Source: a filamentous cyanobacterium ESFC-1 (GTDB taxonomy: Bacteria > Cyanobacteriota > Cyanobacteriia > Cyanobacteriales > Spirulinaceae). Taken from it: a stretch of 64,000 bases of DNA. Shown in pieces: positions 9,478 through 18,459 of the stretch. A model generated the notes under the pieces. The model did not search any database. It had not been told where the DNA came from and saw only the letters and a list, made by a program, of their open reading frames with translations. The stretch's first letter is position 1. Every line of letters begins with the position of its first letter. Made by a program: the position numbers and the translations under genes. The stretch spans positions 755,454 through 819,453 of the forward strand of contig KB904821.1 in the NCBI GenBank assembly GCA_000380225.1, in the 5' to 3' direction.

Positions 9478-9687
9478 GTGACACACCTTAAATGAGGCTA
9501 TAGGTAGGGTGTCGTTAGCGTAGCGTAACGCACCGAGATACTATCGCACAAATTAAGCTGTGTCGCGCCAATACTAACGTGACACATCTTAAACGGTGGG
9601 TTACGGCGGATTCGTGGATTGCTGTCACAGCCTAGGTTGCAGCCGCCTAACCCACCCTACGATCAAGCCTCATTTTAGCTGTGTCAC
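9478..9687. repeat. 210-bp MITE-like composite palindromic element
   Basis: The ends form imperfect 22-bp terminal inverted repeats: GTGACACACCTTAAATGAG at the left, and CTCATTTTAGCTGTGTCAC at the right. Inside are a GGTAGGGTGTCGTTAGCG module and a second nested palindrome (GTGGGTTACGGCGGATT ... CCGCCTAACCCACCCTAC). The same modules recur at 16.5-17.1, 44.5 and 50.0 kb. The rest of the 9352-9853 spacer holds no supported gene. Confidence 0.75.
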
Positions 9688-9853
9688 GCCACTACGCTAA
9701 TACTTAATCCTTACTAGGGCGGTTTATGGGACTAACTCGTCAATCGCGATCGCCGTGGGATTAGAAATCCCCATCTACATAAACAAAACCCACCGTCGCG
9801 GGTTACGGTTGAGGATTTTGATACAGTAGAAACAGCCCTCGCACAATGGCAAG

Positions 9854-12800
9854 ATGGAAACAGAGCAGCGCGATCGCATCACCGCCTTTTTAACTCGTTG
9901 GCAAGACTCTCAAGGCAATGAAAGAGCCAACGCTCAGTCTTTTTTCCAAGATTTATGCGAAGCCCTAGGGGTAGAGAAACCGCCCCCGAAAGGCTCAGTA
10001 AGCGGCGATCCGTACTGCTTTGAAAAGGATGTCAAAATTTATCATCCTAGCGGTAAAGTTACCTCTGGCTTTATCGATTTTTACAAAGAAGAGCATTTTC
10101 TGATCGAAGCCAAACAAGGCGGTACAACCCAGAAAGGCACAGCCAAACGCGGTACAGCAACTTACCGCCGCGAAATGGAAAAAGCCTTTGTGCAAGCAGC
10201 TTCCTACACCCGCCATTTGCCGAGCAAACCGCCCTTTCTTTTAGTTTGCGATATCGGCCATCATTTTGAGTTGTGGTGGGGCTTTAGCGGCGATTATGGG
10301 GGCTATGCAGCGCGAACAGACATCCCCCTGGCTCATCTACAACAGCCGGAAATCTTCGCTTTATTTGTGGATATTTTCACCAATCCGCAAGCGCGTAACC
10401 CGGAGAAAATCGCAGCCCAGGTGACGCGGGAAGTGGCCGCAGATTTGGCTTTGTTAACTCGCAGTCTCGAAGACCAACACAACCCCGAAGAAGTCGCGTT
10501 ATTTCTGATGCGCTGCATTTTCACCATGTTTGCTGAGGATGTGGGGCTACTCAAAGAGCATTTATTCACCGACACCTTAGAAACCCGTTGGCTCGAAAAT
10601 CCGCGCCAATTTAAGCCGCAAGTGGAAGCCTTATGGCAAGCCATGAACGACGGCACGGATTTTGGTTTTTATGGTCGATTATTACGGTTCAATGGCGGCT
10701 TATTCGCGAATCCCCTTGCTTTTGACTTGAATGCTGCCCAAATTGAAGTGTTGCTAACGGCGGCTAAACGGGATTGGCAAAACGTCGAACCCGCCATTTT
10801 TGGGACGTTGCTAGAGCGAGCCTTGGATAAAGCCGAGCGCAAGAAGTTGGGAGCGCACTACACCCCCCGCTCCTATGTAGAGCGATTGGTGCGTCCGGTG
10901 GTCATGGAACCCTTGCGGGAACAGTGGGAGTTAGTGCAGGGAGAAGTCATCAAGATTATCGGGGATGCTCCTAACCCGACGACCGCGAAACGCAACAAAG
11001 CCGTTGCAACCTTGGAGGCGTTTCTCACGGAGTTACGGGGGGTGCGGATTCTTGACCCCGCTTGTGGGACGGGGAATTTCCTCTATGTGACGATGGATTT
11101 GCTGAAGCAATTGGAAACGGAGGTGTTGAAGCGCATTGGCGATATTACCGGGTCGGATCAGTTACGGTTGGATGTAGATTTGATTAACCCGTCGCAATTT
11201 CTGGGGATTGAAATTAATCCTAGGGCTTCTGCTATTGCGGATTTGGTCATCTGGATTGGTTATCTTCAGTGGCATTTCCGCAGATTTGGCGATATTCCCC
11301 CGGTTGAGCCAGTTTTACGGGAATATCACAATATTGAAAACCGGGATGCGGTGCTGGCTTATGATGGCACTGAGCCGGATATTGACCCGAAAACGAATAA
11401 GGTGCGGACTCGTTGGGGGGGACGCACCATGAAGCATCCGGTGACGGGGGAAGATGTCCCTGACCCTTCCGACCAGATTCCTATTTTACGCTATCTCAAT
11501 CCCCGTCCGGCAGAGTGGCCAGAGGCAGATTATGTGGTGTCGAATCCGCCTTTTATTGGTAATGCGAGGATGCGTGAAGTTTTGGGGGATGGGTATGCAG
11601 AAACTCTGCGAAAGGCTTATAAAGATGTGCCTGATACGGTTGATTTTGTGATGTATTGGTGGCATAAAGCAGCTAATCTAACTCGACAAACCTTAGTAAA
11701 AGTTAAATCATTTGGTTTTATCACTACAAATTCTATTACGCAACCTCGATTAAGAATTGTTATAGATCAGCATATCAATGTCAAACACAATCCTATAAAA
11801 TTAGTTTTTGCAATCCCTGATCATCCTTGGTTTGATCGAGGGGCGGCTGTTCGTATTGCAATGACTGTGGGTAAATTATCCCAAGAGTGTAATACATTAG
11901 ATTCAAAACTAGGAATTATTGAGAAAGAAGAAAAAGCACTAAATTCCGAGCAAAGTTCACAAGAATTAATATTGGCTTTCAAAAATGTCGCTTTGATCAA
12001 CAGTGATCTTTCTTCTGGAGTTAATAAAGATAAAGCAGTTCCATTGAAAGCGCAAACTCAGCTTTGTGGTGATGGTGTCAAAATATATAGTGATGGATTT
12101 CTCTTATCTGAAAAAGAGATAATTCAAAATAGTTGCAAATTAATAAAACAATATAGAAGTGGTCAGGACATCTCTCAAAAGTGTAGAAACCTATATGTTA
12201 TTGATTGCTATGGCATTAACGAGCAAAAAAAATTACAAGAAAAATATCCATTTATCTATCAGATATTGTTGGATAAAGTTTATCCAAGTCGGATAGTTGA
12301 ACAAGATATAAAAATTCGTGAAAAATGGTGGCTTTTTGAAAGAAATCGTCCAGGCTTAAGAAGATCAATTGAAAACCTCGATAGGTATATTGTTACATTA
12401 GATACCTCAAAGCATCGTTTTTTTACATTTATAAAAGATACTATAATTCCAGATGTTCAGCTAACTGTTATTGCACTTAATGATGCTTATTTTCTTGGTG
12501 TTCTATCGAGTTCAATTCATGTTAAATGGTCACTTGCATCAGGGGGAAATTTAGGTGAAGGAAATGATCCTCGCTATAAAAAAAAGCGCTGCTTTGACCC
12601 TTTCCCCTTCCCAGACGCAACCCCAGACCAAAAACAAAAAATCCGCGAACTCGGAGAACGACTCGACGCACACCGCAAACAAATCCAAGCCAACCATCCC
12701 GACATCACCATTACCGGGATGTATAACCTCCTCGAAAAAATCAGAAACCACGAACCCCTCACCGACAAAGACCGAGAATACAACAATCGCGCCCTCGTTT

Positions 12801-13270
12801 CCATTCTCAAACAAATCCACGACGACCTGGATTTAGCCGTATTCGAGGCTTATGGCTGGGAATCCACCCTCAGCGACGAAGCCATCCTCGAAAACCTGGT
12901 TAAACTCAACGCACAACGAGCCGAAGAAGAACGTAACGGCATTATTCGCTGGTTGCGTCCCGAATACCAAGCCCCCGACCAAATCGCCGTTCAACCTACT
13001 ATAGAAGGCATCGCAGAACCCGAACCCGAAGTAATAGCCCCCGTCGAACAACAAAAACTCCCCACCAAATTCAAAGACCAACTCGCAGCGATTCGCAACC
13101 TCCTCCGCACCCAAGGAGGAGAATGGACGCTCACCCAAATTACCGCTCAATTTAAAAACGCCACACGCAAGCAAAAAGCGATTCAAGATTGTCTCGACAG
13201 CCTCACGGAGTTGGGGGTGATTCGCGTCCACACCGAGGAAGCTCAACCCCGTTGGTATATTAGCTTGTAG
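9854..13270 (+). CDS. MmeI-type (type IIG/IIL) restriction-modification enzyme
   Basis: A 1138-residue single-chain endonuclease, adenine methyltransferase and specificity protein. The nuclease at the N-terminus is Asp75-X9-Glu85-x-Lys87 (GFIDF...FLIEAKQGG), the same spacing as in MmeI-like enzymes. A helical spacer follows. The gamma-class N6-adenine methyltransferase has motif I LDPACGTGNFL (about 400-410) and motif IV SNPPFIG (563-569). Residues about 612-895 are the target-recognition region; their DNA (about 11690-12540) is visibly more AT-rich than the GC-richer flanks. A C-terminal domain with winged-helix-like ending (about 1070-1138) closes it. No partner genes are needed for this class. 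The TAG stop lies in a palindromic repeat. Confidence 0.88.
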   Translation: METEQRDRITAFLTRWQDSQGNERANAQSFFQDLCEALGVEKPPPKGSVSGDPYCFEKDVKIYHPSGKVTSGFIDFYKEEHFLIEAKQGGTTQKGTAKRGTATYRREMEKAFVQAASYTRHLPSKPPFLLVCDIGHHFELWWGFSGDYGGYAARTDIPLAHLQQPEIFALFVDIFTNPQARNPEKIAAQVTREVAADLALLTRSLEDQHNPEEVALFLMRCIFTMFAEDVGLLKEHLFTDTLETRWLENPRQFKPQVEALWQAMNDGTDFGFYGRLLRFNGGLFANPLAFDLNAAQIEVLLTAAKRDWQNVEPAIFGTLLERALDKAERKKLGAHYTPRSYVERLVRPVVMEPLREQWELVQGEVIKIIGDAPNPTTAKRNKAVATLEAFLTELRGVRILDPACGTGNFLYVTMDLLKQLETEVLKRIGDITGSDQLRLDVDLINPSQFLGIEINPRASAIADLVIWIGYLQWHFRRFGDIPPVEPVLREYHNIENRDAVLAYDGTEPDIDPKTNKVRTRWGGRTMKHPVTGEDVPDPSDQIPILRYLNPRPAEWPEADYVVSNPPFIGNARMREVLGDGYAETLRKAYKDVPDTVDFVMYWWHKAANLTRQTLVKVKSFGFITTNSITQPRLRIVIDQHINVKHNPIKLVFAIPDHPWFDRGAAVRIAMTVGKLSQECNTLDSKLGIIEKEEKALNSEQSSQELILAFKNVALINSDLSSGVNKDKAVPLKAQTQLCGDGVKIYSDGFLLSEKEIIQNSCKLIKQYRSGQDISQKCRNLYVIDCYGINEQKKLQEKYPFIYQILLDKVYPSRIVEQDIKIREKWWLFERNRPGLRRSIENLDRYIVTLDTSKHRFFTFIKDTIIPDVQLTVIALNDAYFLGVLSSSIHVKWSLASGGNLGEGNDPRYKKKRCFDPFPFPDATPDQKQKIRELGERLDAHRKQIQANHPDITITGMYNLLEKIRNHEPLTDKDREYNNRALVSILKQIHDDLDLAVFEAYGWESTLSDEAILENLVKLNAQRAEEERNGIIRWLRPEYQAPDQIAVQPTIEGIAEPEPEVIAPVEQQKLPTKFKDQLAAIRNLLRTQGGEWTLTQITAQFKNATRKQKAIQDCLDSLTELGVIRVHTEEAQPRWYISL

Positions 13271-13293
13271 GGTGCGTTGTCAACGCACCCTAC
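13267..13293. repeat. GTAGGGTGCGTTG palindrome covering the R-M stop codon
   Basis: A perfect 13-bp inverted repeat with a one-base loop (GTAGGGTGCGTTG, T, CAACGCACCCTAC). It supplies the TAG stop of the R-M gene and could act as its 3'-end hairpin. Confidence 0.8.
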
Positions 13294-13300
13294 TGGTGGA

Positions 13301-13330
13301 GAACCCCGGTTTTTTCAAAAAACCGAATTC
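13301..13330. repeat. GAACCCCGGTTTTTT hairpin repeat
   Basis: CGGTTTTTT and AAAAAACCG pair around a single C. It belongs to the GAACCCCGG repeat family also found at 34560 and 41274. The T-run could help end transcription of the R-M gene. Confidence 0.6.
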
Positions 13331-13393
13331 TAAGATTAAAACAACAAAGGACGCAGAACAATACTGCGTCCCTTGACTTGAGGTTGGGGGGTA

Positions 13394-13475
13394 TGCGGAT
13401 GGCGAGACTCGAACTCGCACAGCGTGAGCCACACGCCCCTCAAGCGTGCGTGTCTACCAATTCCACCACATCCGC
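13394..13475 (-). tRNA. tRNA-Leu (anticodon GAG)
   Basis: Read on the minus strand: acceptor GCGGATG pairs with CATCCGC, the D-region GTGGAATTGGTAGACAC is typical of class II tRNA-Leu, the anticodon stem CACGC/GCGTG encloses TTGAGGG (anticodon GAG), a long variable arm follows, and the T-arm is GCGAGTTCGAGTCTCGC. CCA is not encoded. It is uninterrupted. Confidence 0.93.
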
Positions 13476-13574
13476 TTGGGTTTTGGGTGTGTATCGCCTT
13501 TAGACGACACGATTTATTAGTGTATCATAACGATGCGAATTTGGTTAGTGACAACGAAAATTTTTTGAAAAAAC

Positions 13575-14111
13575 ATGGCGACTGAGAAATTATTACAAGG
13601 ATTGAGCGTCTTTTTGGTGGGGATGATGGGCGCGGGGAAAACCAGCGTGGGTGAGGTTTTGGCCCATAAGTTGGGGTATCGTTTTTTCGATATGGATGTG
13701 TTGATCGAGCGCGTGAAAGGTTGCTCGGTGCAAGAAATTTTTGCCCAGGAAGGAGAGGCCAAGTTTCGGGAAGTGGAAACCCAGGTGTTGAATCAGTTGT
13801 CTGCTTATACCCAAAGCGCGATCGCGACGGGGGGCGGTGTTGTAGTAGACCCGATGAACTGGAGTTACTTACAACAAGGCTTGGTGGTATGGCTCGATGC
13901 TCCGGTAGAATTATTAGCCGAGCGTTTAGCCGCAGACGACACCCGACCTTTGCTTAACCACAGCAACCCGGTTGAGAAACTCACCACCCTCCTCGAACAA
14001 CGCTATGCCCTGTACAGCCAAGCGGATATCAGAATCACGATCCAACCCGATCAAAGCCCGGAAGACATCGCGATCGCGATCCTAGAGAGCATTCCAGGGA
14101 TTTTAACTTAA
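13575..14111 (+). CDS. aroK: Shikimate kinase
   Basis: A 178-residue NMP-kinase-fold enzyme that phosphorylates shikimate at O3 in chorismate synthesis. The P-loop is GMMGAGKTSVGE, followed by FDMD (Mg and shikimate contact), FREVE and the shikimate-binding ATGGGVV. The lid arginine is in DDTRPLL. Length and order are normal. It starts about 100 bp beyond the divergently read tRNA-Leu gene and ends just ahead of the tnpB remnant. Confidence 0.95.
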   Translation: MATEKLLQGLSVFLVGMMGAGKTSVGEVLAHKLGYRFFDMDVLIERVKGCSVQEIFAQEGEAKFREVETQVLNQLSAYTQSAIATGGGVVVDPMNWSYLQQGLVVWLDAPVELLAERLAADDTRPLLNHSNPVEKLTTLLEQRYALYSQADIRITIQPDQSPEDIAIAILESIPGILT

Positions 14112-14211
14112 AGTCGGCGAAACTCCCCTTCCTCGGAACAGGTGGGGGATGAAAGCCTACAAAGCGTGTTATGTGTTGTGCTGGTGTTACCACTAAATAG
14201 TTTTCACGGTA

Positions 14212-15407
14212 ATGCTGAAAGCCACTAAGTACAGAATCTATCCAACCGACGAGCAAAAACAACATCTTGCTCAAAGTTTCGGTTGTTGTAGATTCGCTTG
14301 GAACTTTGCTCTCAACCTTACCAACGAAACCTATAAAGCTACAGGTTTTGGATTGAATCGATTTGCGATTCAAAAAGAGATAACCAAGCTTAAGAAAGAA
14401 TACGAATGGATGAAAGAGCCTTATTCTCAATGCTTGCAAGTGGTAGCCCTAAATTTATCTAGAGCTTTCATCAATTTCTTTGAGGGTAGAGCGTCTTTCC
14501 CTCAATTCAAATCAAAGCACCGTAAACAGTCAATTACTTATCCTCAAAATGTTTCTATCGTAGAAAATGGCATGAAGTTCCCAAAGATGGGAATTGTTGA
14601 TGCTAAGTTACATAGACCTATTGAGGGTAAAATTAAGACGGTAACGGTGTCAATGAACGCTTGCATGTCAATACTTTGCTTCTGTTTTGGTTGATGATGG
14701 AAAAGATACACCAGAACAGTCAACGGAAGGAAAAGCGATTGGTATTGATTTAGGATTGACTCCGGCTTGCGATTACTTCAGATGGTTCAAAGTTTGATAA
14801 TCCTAGATGGATAGCAAAACACGAACGTAATTTGAAAGCTAAACAAAAACGGCTATCCAGACGACAAAAGGGGTCTAACAATCGCAATAAAACCCGTAAG
14901 CAAGTAGCCAGCGTTCATAATAAAATATCAAGATGTAGAGAAGACTTCCATCACAAACTATCGCGCAGGATAGTCAACGAAAACCAAGTTATTTGTGTGG
15001 AAGATTTAGCTGTTAAGAACATGGTTAAAAATCACAACTTAGCTAAAGCAATAAGTCAGGTAGGTTGGGGTCAATTCTGTACCCTGTTGAAATATAAAGC
15101 TGAATGGGAAGGGAAAGTAACCCTTGAAGTAAACCGTTTCTTCCCTAGCTCAAAAACCTGTAATACTTGCCTCAATCAAGTTAAAAGCCTTCCCCTTGAT
15201 GTGAGGTCTTGGCGATGTGAGAAGTGTCAAACTCAGCATGACCGTGATATAAATGCCGCCAAGAATATAAGAGATGAAGGACTGCGTATTTTAGCCCCCC
15301 GAACGGGGGAGATCGCCTATTGTCCAGATGTAAGCCGAGACAGTAGAGGACGAAAGAAGTCTACTCGGAGCGCAGTCTGTTGGATAGGAAGCCCCAACCT
15401 CGCATAA
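14212..15407 (+). pseudogene. tnpB: Frameshifted TnpB (IS200/IS605-type) RNA-guided nuclease remnant
   Basis: A TnpB gene broken into three frames. Part 1 (14212 to about 14660) is the N-terminal helix-turn-helix and wedge region, starting MLKATKYRIYPTDEQ. Part 2 (about 14660-14765) reads YFASVLVDDGK and then GIDLGLT, the RuvC-I aspartate motif. Part 3 (about 14770-15407) has the bridge-like KAKQKRLSRRQKGS, RuvC-II CVEDLAVKNM, the zinc finger CNTC...CEKC and RuvC-III DRDINAAKN. All three catalytic acids survive but no frame links them. No tnpA is present, as in IS1341-type elements. Inserted between aroK and argB. Confidence 0.88.
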
Positions 15408-15418
15408 GCAGGTTGGGG
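15392..15418 (+). mobile_element. Right-end hairpin of the TnpB element (probable omega-RNA 3' part)
   Basis: CCCCAACCT and AGGTTGGGG pair around a 9-nt loop at the 3' end of tnpB, followed by TAGTTCAC. In IS200/IS605 elements the right end forms a hairpin and overlaps the guide (omega) RNA transcribed with tnpB. The left end is not clear; it may lie near 14120-14210. Confidence 0.6.
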
Positions 15419-15569
15419 TAGTTCACAAAGCAAAACCCCACCGCCCGACCCAATAAAATAACAGGTTCGCGGCATTCGAGATTGCTAACCACGAACAATT
15501 CAAAAACAACGTCTCGATCTAGACTAATAGACGTTTCATGGTGGCTAAATTTCAGCAAAAAACGAGTTT

Positions 15570-16463
15570 ATGAGCAATGCGAGCGAATACATCAAGGAAG
15601 TCGAAGCAACCCGCGTTCGGGTACTCAGCGAAGCCCTGCCCTACATTCAACAATTTGCCGGACGTACCGTAGTCGTCAAATATGGCGGCGCTGCGATGAA
15701 AGATTCGACCCTCAAAGATAAAGTGATTCGGGATATTGTCTTTATGTCCTGCGTGGGGGTGCGTCCGGTGGTGGTTCACGGGGGCGGCCCGGAAATTAAT
15801 ACTTGGCTGGGCAAACTCAACATCGAACCCCAATTCAAAGACGGTTTGCGAGTTACAGACGCAGACACGATGGATGTGGTGGAAATGGTGTTAGTTGGAC
15901 GGGTGAATAAAGAATTAGTCTCGCTGATTAACCGCGCAGGCGGTAAAGCGGTGGGCTTGTGTGGCAAAGATGGTAATCTCATCGAAGCCCGTCATGTGGG
16001 CAAAGAAGGCGTGGGCTTTGTCGGGGAAGTTACCGCCGTTGACCCGGATATTATCTCAACTTTGGTGGCTCAGGGTTACGTTCCTGTTATTTCCAGTGTA
16101 GCGGCGGATGAAAACGGTCAAGCCCATAATATTAATGCGGATACGGTCGCCGGAGAGATTGCAGCGTCGCTGAATGCTGAAAAGTTGATATTATTAACGG
16201 ATACTGCCGGAATTTTACGGGATTATAAAGACCCTTCCACATTAATCAACCATCTCGATATTCAACTTGCCCGTCAGTTAATCGATGATGGGGTTGTAGC
16301 GGGGGGAATGATCCCCAAGGTGACTTGTTGTGTGCGATCGCTTGCCCAAGGAGTCCGCGCCGCCCATATCCTCGATGGTCGCATTCCCCACGCCCTGTTA
16401 CTGGAGATTTTCAGCGATCAGGGCATTGGTTCGATGATTGTGGCTTCGGAGTTTCATCGTTAG
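15570..16463 (+). CDS. argB: Acetylglutamate kinase
   Basis: A 297-residue amino-acid kinase catalysing the second step of arginine synthesis, the controlling step in cyanobacteria where PII binds it. Visible motifs are [10 protein letters not shown] (ATP lysine), [35 protein letters not shown] and LLTDTAGIL. The N-terminal helix [16 protein letters not shown] is the arginine-sensitive hexamer type. Start ATG at 15570 without a strong ribosome site. It is followed by a 600-bp field of palindromic repeats. Confidence 0.95.
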   Translation: MSNASEYIKEVEATRVRVLSEALPYIQQFAGRTVVVKYGGAAMKDSTLKDKVIRDIVFMSCVGVRPVVVHGGGPEINTWLGKLNIEPQFKDGLRVTDADTMDVVEMVLVGRVNKELVSLINRAGGKAVGLCGKDGNLIEARHVGKEGVGFVGEVTAVDPDIISTLVAQGYVPVISSVAADENGQAHNINADTVAGEIAASLNAEKLILLTDTAGILRDYKDPSTLINHLDIQLARQLIDDGVVAGGMIPKVTCCVRSLAQGVRAAHILDGRIPHALLLEIFSDQGIGSMIVASEFHR

Positions 16464-16509
16464 TGTGGCGATGGGGGCGTTATTGGTCATTGGTCAATCG
16501 TGACAAGTA

Positions 16510-17125
16510 AGGTGTAGGGTGGGCATCGCTCACCGAAGACATGGTGGGTTACGGCGGATTGCTAAATTGCTGTCATATTGTGAGTTTTAGCCGCCTAACC
16601 CACCCTACTGCTGTGACACGCCTTAATTTGTGCTTTAGGAAAACCCTCGAAACTGGCTTCAACATGAACATAGACCGAAAATCTATCGCACAATTTTAGC
16701 TGTGTCATGCCACTACTGCCGCGACACATCTTAAATGAGGCTTTAGGTAGGGTGTCGTTAGCGCAGCGTAACGCACCGAAATGTAGGCATTTTAGGTTTT
16801 GGCGATCGCACAAATTAAGCTATGTCACGCTACTACTGCCGTGACACAGCTAAAATGAGGCTTTAGGTAGGGTGTCGTTAGCGTAGCGTAACGCACCAAA
16901 ATACAAGCACTTTAACGATGGTGACTATCGCACAAATTAAGCTGTGTCGAGCCACTACTGCCGCGACACATCTTAAACGGTGGGTTACGGCGGATTGCTA
17001 AATTGCTGTCATATTGTGAGTTTTAGCCGCCTAACCCACCCTACTGCCGTAACCCACCATTTAAAGTGTGTCACGACACTACAATAAAGCACAAATTAAG
17101 CTATGTCACGACACTACTGCTCTCT
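16510..17125. repeat. Chain of palindromic repeat modules
   Basis: This gene-free stretch is a head-to-tail chain of at least five modules. Type A runs from GTGACACAGCTAAAATGAGG through GGTAGGGTGTCGTTAGCG to AAATTAAGCTGTGTCAC. Type B is GTGGGTTACGGCGGATT ... TTTTAGCCGCCTAACC. Modules are joined by CCACTACTGCCG. It shares both types with the 9478 element and type B with those at 44547 and 49910. Confidence 0.8.
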
Positions 17126-17161
17126 GGTCAAAGACACGCCAGCAGCATTGTATTGTAATCC

Positions 17162-17596
17162 CTAGCGGCGGATTTGCAGTTGAATGTTGCCCGATGAGTC
17201 GTAATAGAAATACGAGTTTTGATTGACGGGATAGGAATTTTGGTAATAATACTGCCCTGACGGATTGATGATAATGGTATTGGTGCGCGAGACGCGATCG
17301 CGAGTGGGAGTGACAATCACTCGTCTTCGTCGTCGCGGTTGTACGACGGGATAGGGATTGGAGTTGCGCTCAAAAATCGTCGGTTTTCCGGTAACGGGAT
17401 TCACGGGAATCGGAGTCGGAATGGGACTACCGTAAATAAAGGTTCCGCTTTGGGGTTGCGGTCTGACGGGATAGGGATTGGGATTGATAATAATAATCTG
17501 AGATTGTACCGCACTCGGAAATAGCGCGATCGCGCCCAAGGCCAAAGGAGCGCCCAAACTTGTCAGAATCCGGCGGCAGTTTATACAGTTGAACAT
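17162..17596 (-). CDS. Hypothetical exported proline-rich protein
   Basis: A 144-residue protein with a signal peptide at about residues 1-32 (LGAPLALGAIALFPSAVQSQ). The mature part is rich in Asn, Pro and Tyr and repeats an NPYPV motif three times (IINPNPYPVRPQ, NSNPYPVVQP, QNSYPVNQ), with a basic PRRRRRVIV segment between. This composition suggests a disordered periplasmic or cell-surface protein. I do not recognise a family. It is divergent from the TPR gene that starts 86 bp away. Confidence 0.6.
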   Translation of the reverse strand: MFNCINCRRILTSLGAPLALGAIALFPSAVQSQIIIINPNPYPVRPQPQSGTFIYGSPIPTPIPVNPVTGKPTIFERNSNPYPVVQPRRRRRVIVTPTRDRVSRTNTIIINPSGQYYYQNSYPVNQNSYFYYDSSGNIQLQIRR

Positions 17597-17682
17597 AACT
17601 ACACCAAAAAATAATAATAAGAAAGTCTGGTCTAACTAGACGGAAATCAAGGTCAAAAAGTTCGCTCGCAACTCAAAATACT

Positions 17683-18207
17683 GTGAATCCAGAGGAACAA
17701 ACATCTTTTCAAACCCTGTATCGCACGGGAAAACTGGCTTTTGAACGGGGTCATTATCGCCGTAGCGTCGAAGCTTTTGAAGCAGCTTTAGAAATGCTCC
17801 CGGCGAACAACCGTTTGGCCGGAGATGCCCAAATTTGGCTGGTGACGGCTTATCAAGCGACCGGACAAACCGAGGACGCGATCGCCCTTTGTCAAAGTTT
17901 ACTGCAACATCCCAGCGTTACGATTCGATCTAAGGCGAAACGGTTACTCGAAATTCTCAAAGCCCCAGTTCTCAAACGTCCCAAAGAATGGATGACGGAA
18001 ATCCCCGACTTAACGGCTATGGATGAAAGTCGCCGTCAGGAGCGCTATGTCGCGCCCAAGAAGCGCCCCCGCCGCCCTCCCGAACCCGATCCTGATGATT
18101 ATGTCGATTTGTCTCAAATCGATACCTCAGACAACGGTTTTGTGTGGTTGGCGTTAATTGTGGTGTTGCTCACCTTGGGCGGTTTGTGGTTTTTTGGGAT
18201 GGGTTAG
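17683..18207 (+). CDS. TPR protein with C-terminal membrane anchor
   Basis: A 174-residue protein starting at a GTG. Residues about 1-90 form two to three tetratricopeptide helical pairs (KLAFERGHYRRSVEAFEAAL; AYQATGQTEDAIALCQSLL). A basic, proline-rich linker (KKRPRRPPEPDPDD) leads to one C-terminal membrane helix (FVWLALIVVLLTLGGLWFF), so it is probably tail-anchored with the TPR in the cytoplasm. It resembles conserved cyanobacterial TPR proteins of unknown role. Confidence 0.7.
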   Translation: MNPEEQTSFQTLYRTGKLAFERGHYRRSVEAFEAALEMLPANNRLAGDAQIWLVTAYQATGQTEDAIALCQSLLQHPSVTIRSKAKRLLEILKAPVLKRPKEWMTEIPDLTAMDESRRQERYVAPKKRPRRPPEPDPDDYVDLSQIDTSDNGFVWLALIVVLLTLGGLWFFGMG

Positions 18208-18229
18208 TTATTTGTCCTTTGTCATTAGT

Positions 18230-18440
18230 CATTTGTCCTTTGTTGTTGGTTGTTGGTGTTCGCTCTTATTCCCTCAATTGATAATTGGTAATTGGTAATT
18301 TCTTCCCCCTCTTGGGCGGGGAAACCCCGCCCCTACAAACCGATTGCCCACTGATTGCCCACTGCCCACAGCAAAGCTGCCCAAAACACTGATGACTGAA
18401 AAAACCCCTCTCCCCATCGTTGTAAATTGTTCATTGTAAA
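18230..18440. repeat. Repeat-rich spacer with GGGCGGGGAAACCCCGCCC palindrome
   Basis: Between two + genes. It holds short TTGTTGGTTGTTGG and GATAATTGGTAATTGG repeats, the palindrome GGCGGGGAAACCCCGCC with CTACA after it (18315-18338), CCCACTGATTGCCCACTGC repeats and TTGTAAATTGTTCATTG repeats. The A/C-rich strand here is not the transcribed sense strand. Confidence 0.7.
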
Positions 18441-18459
18441 TTGTTAATTCATCATTGAT

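Noticed and set aside
9725-9850. Possible 3' fragment of another enzyme (reads AVYGTNSSIAIAVGLEIPIY, then hits a stop) before the R-M gene
   Set aside because: The similarity I sensed to ADP-ribosylglycohydrolase ends is too weak and short to support; it could be chance in HIP1-rich DNA.
13395-13475. Intron in tRNA-Leu, as often found in cyanobacterial tRNA-Leu(UAA)
   Set aside because: This is the GAG isoacceptor and the cloverleaf is continuous; no insert is present.
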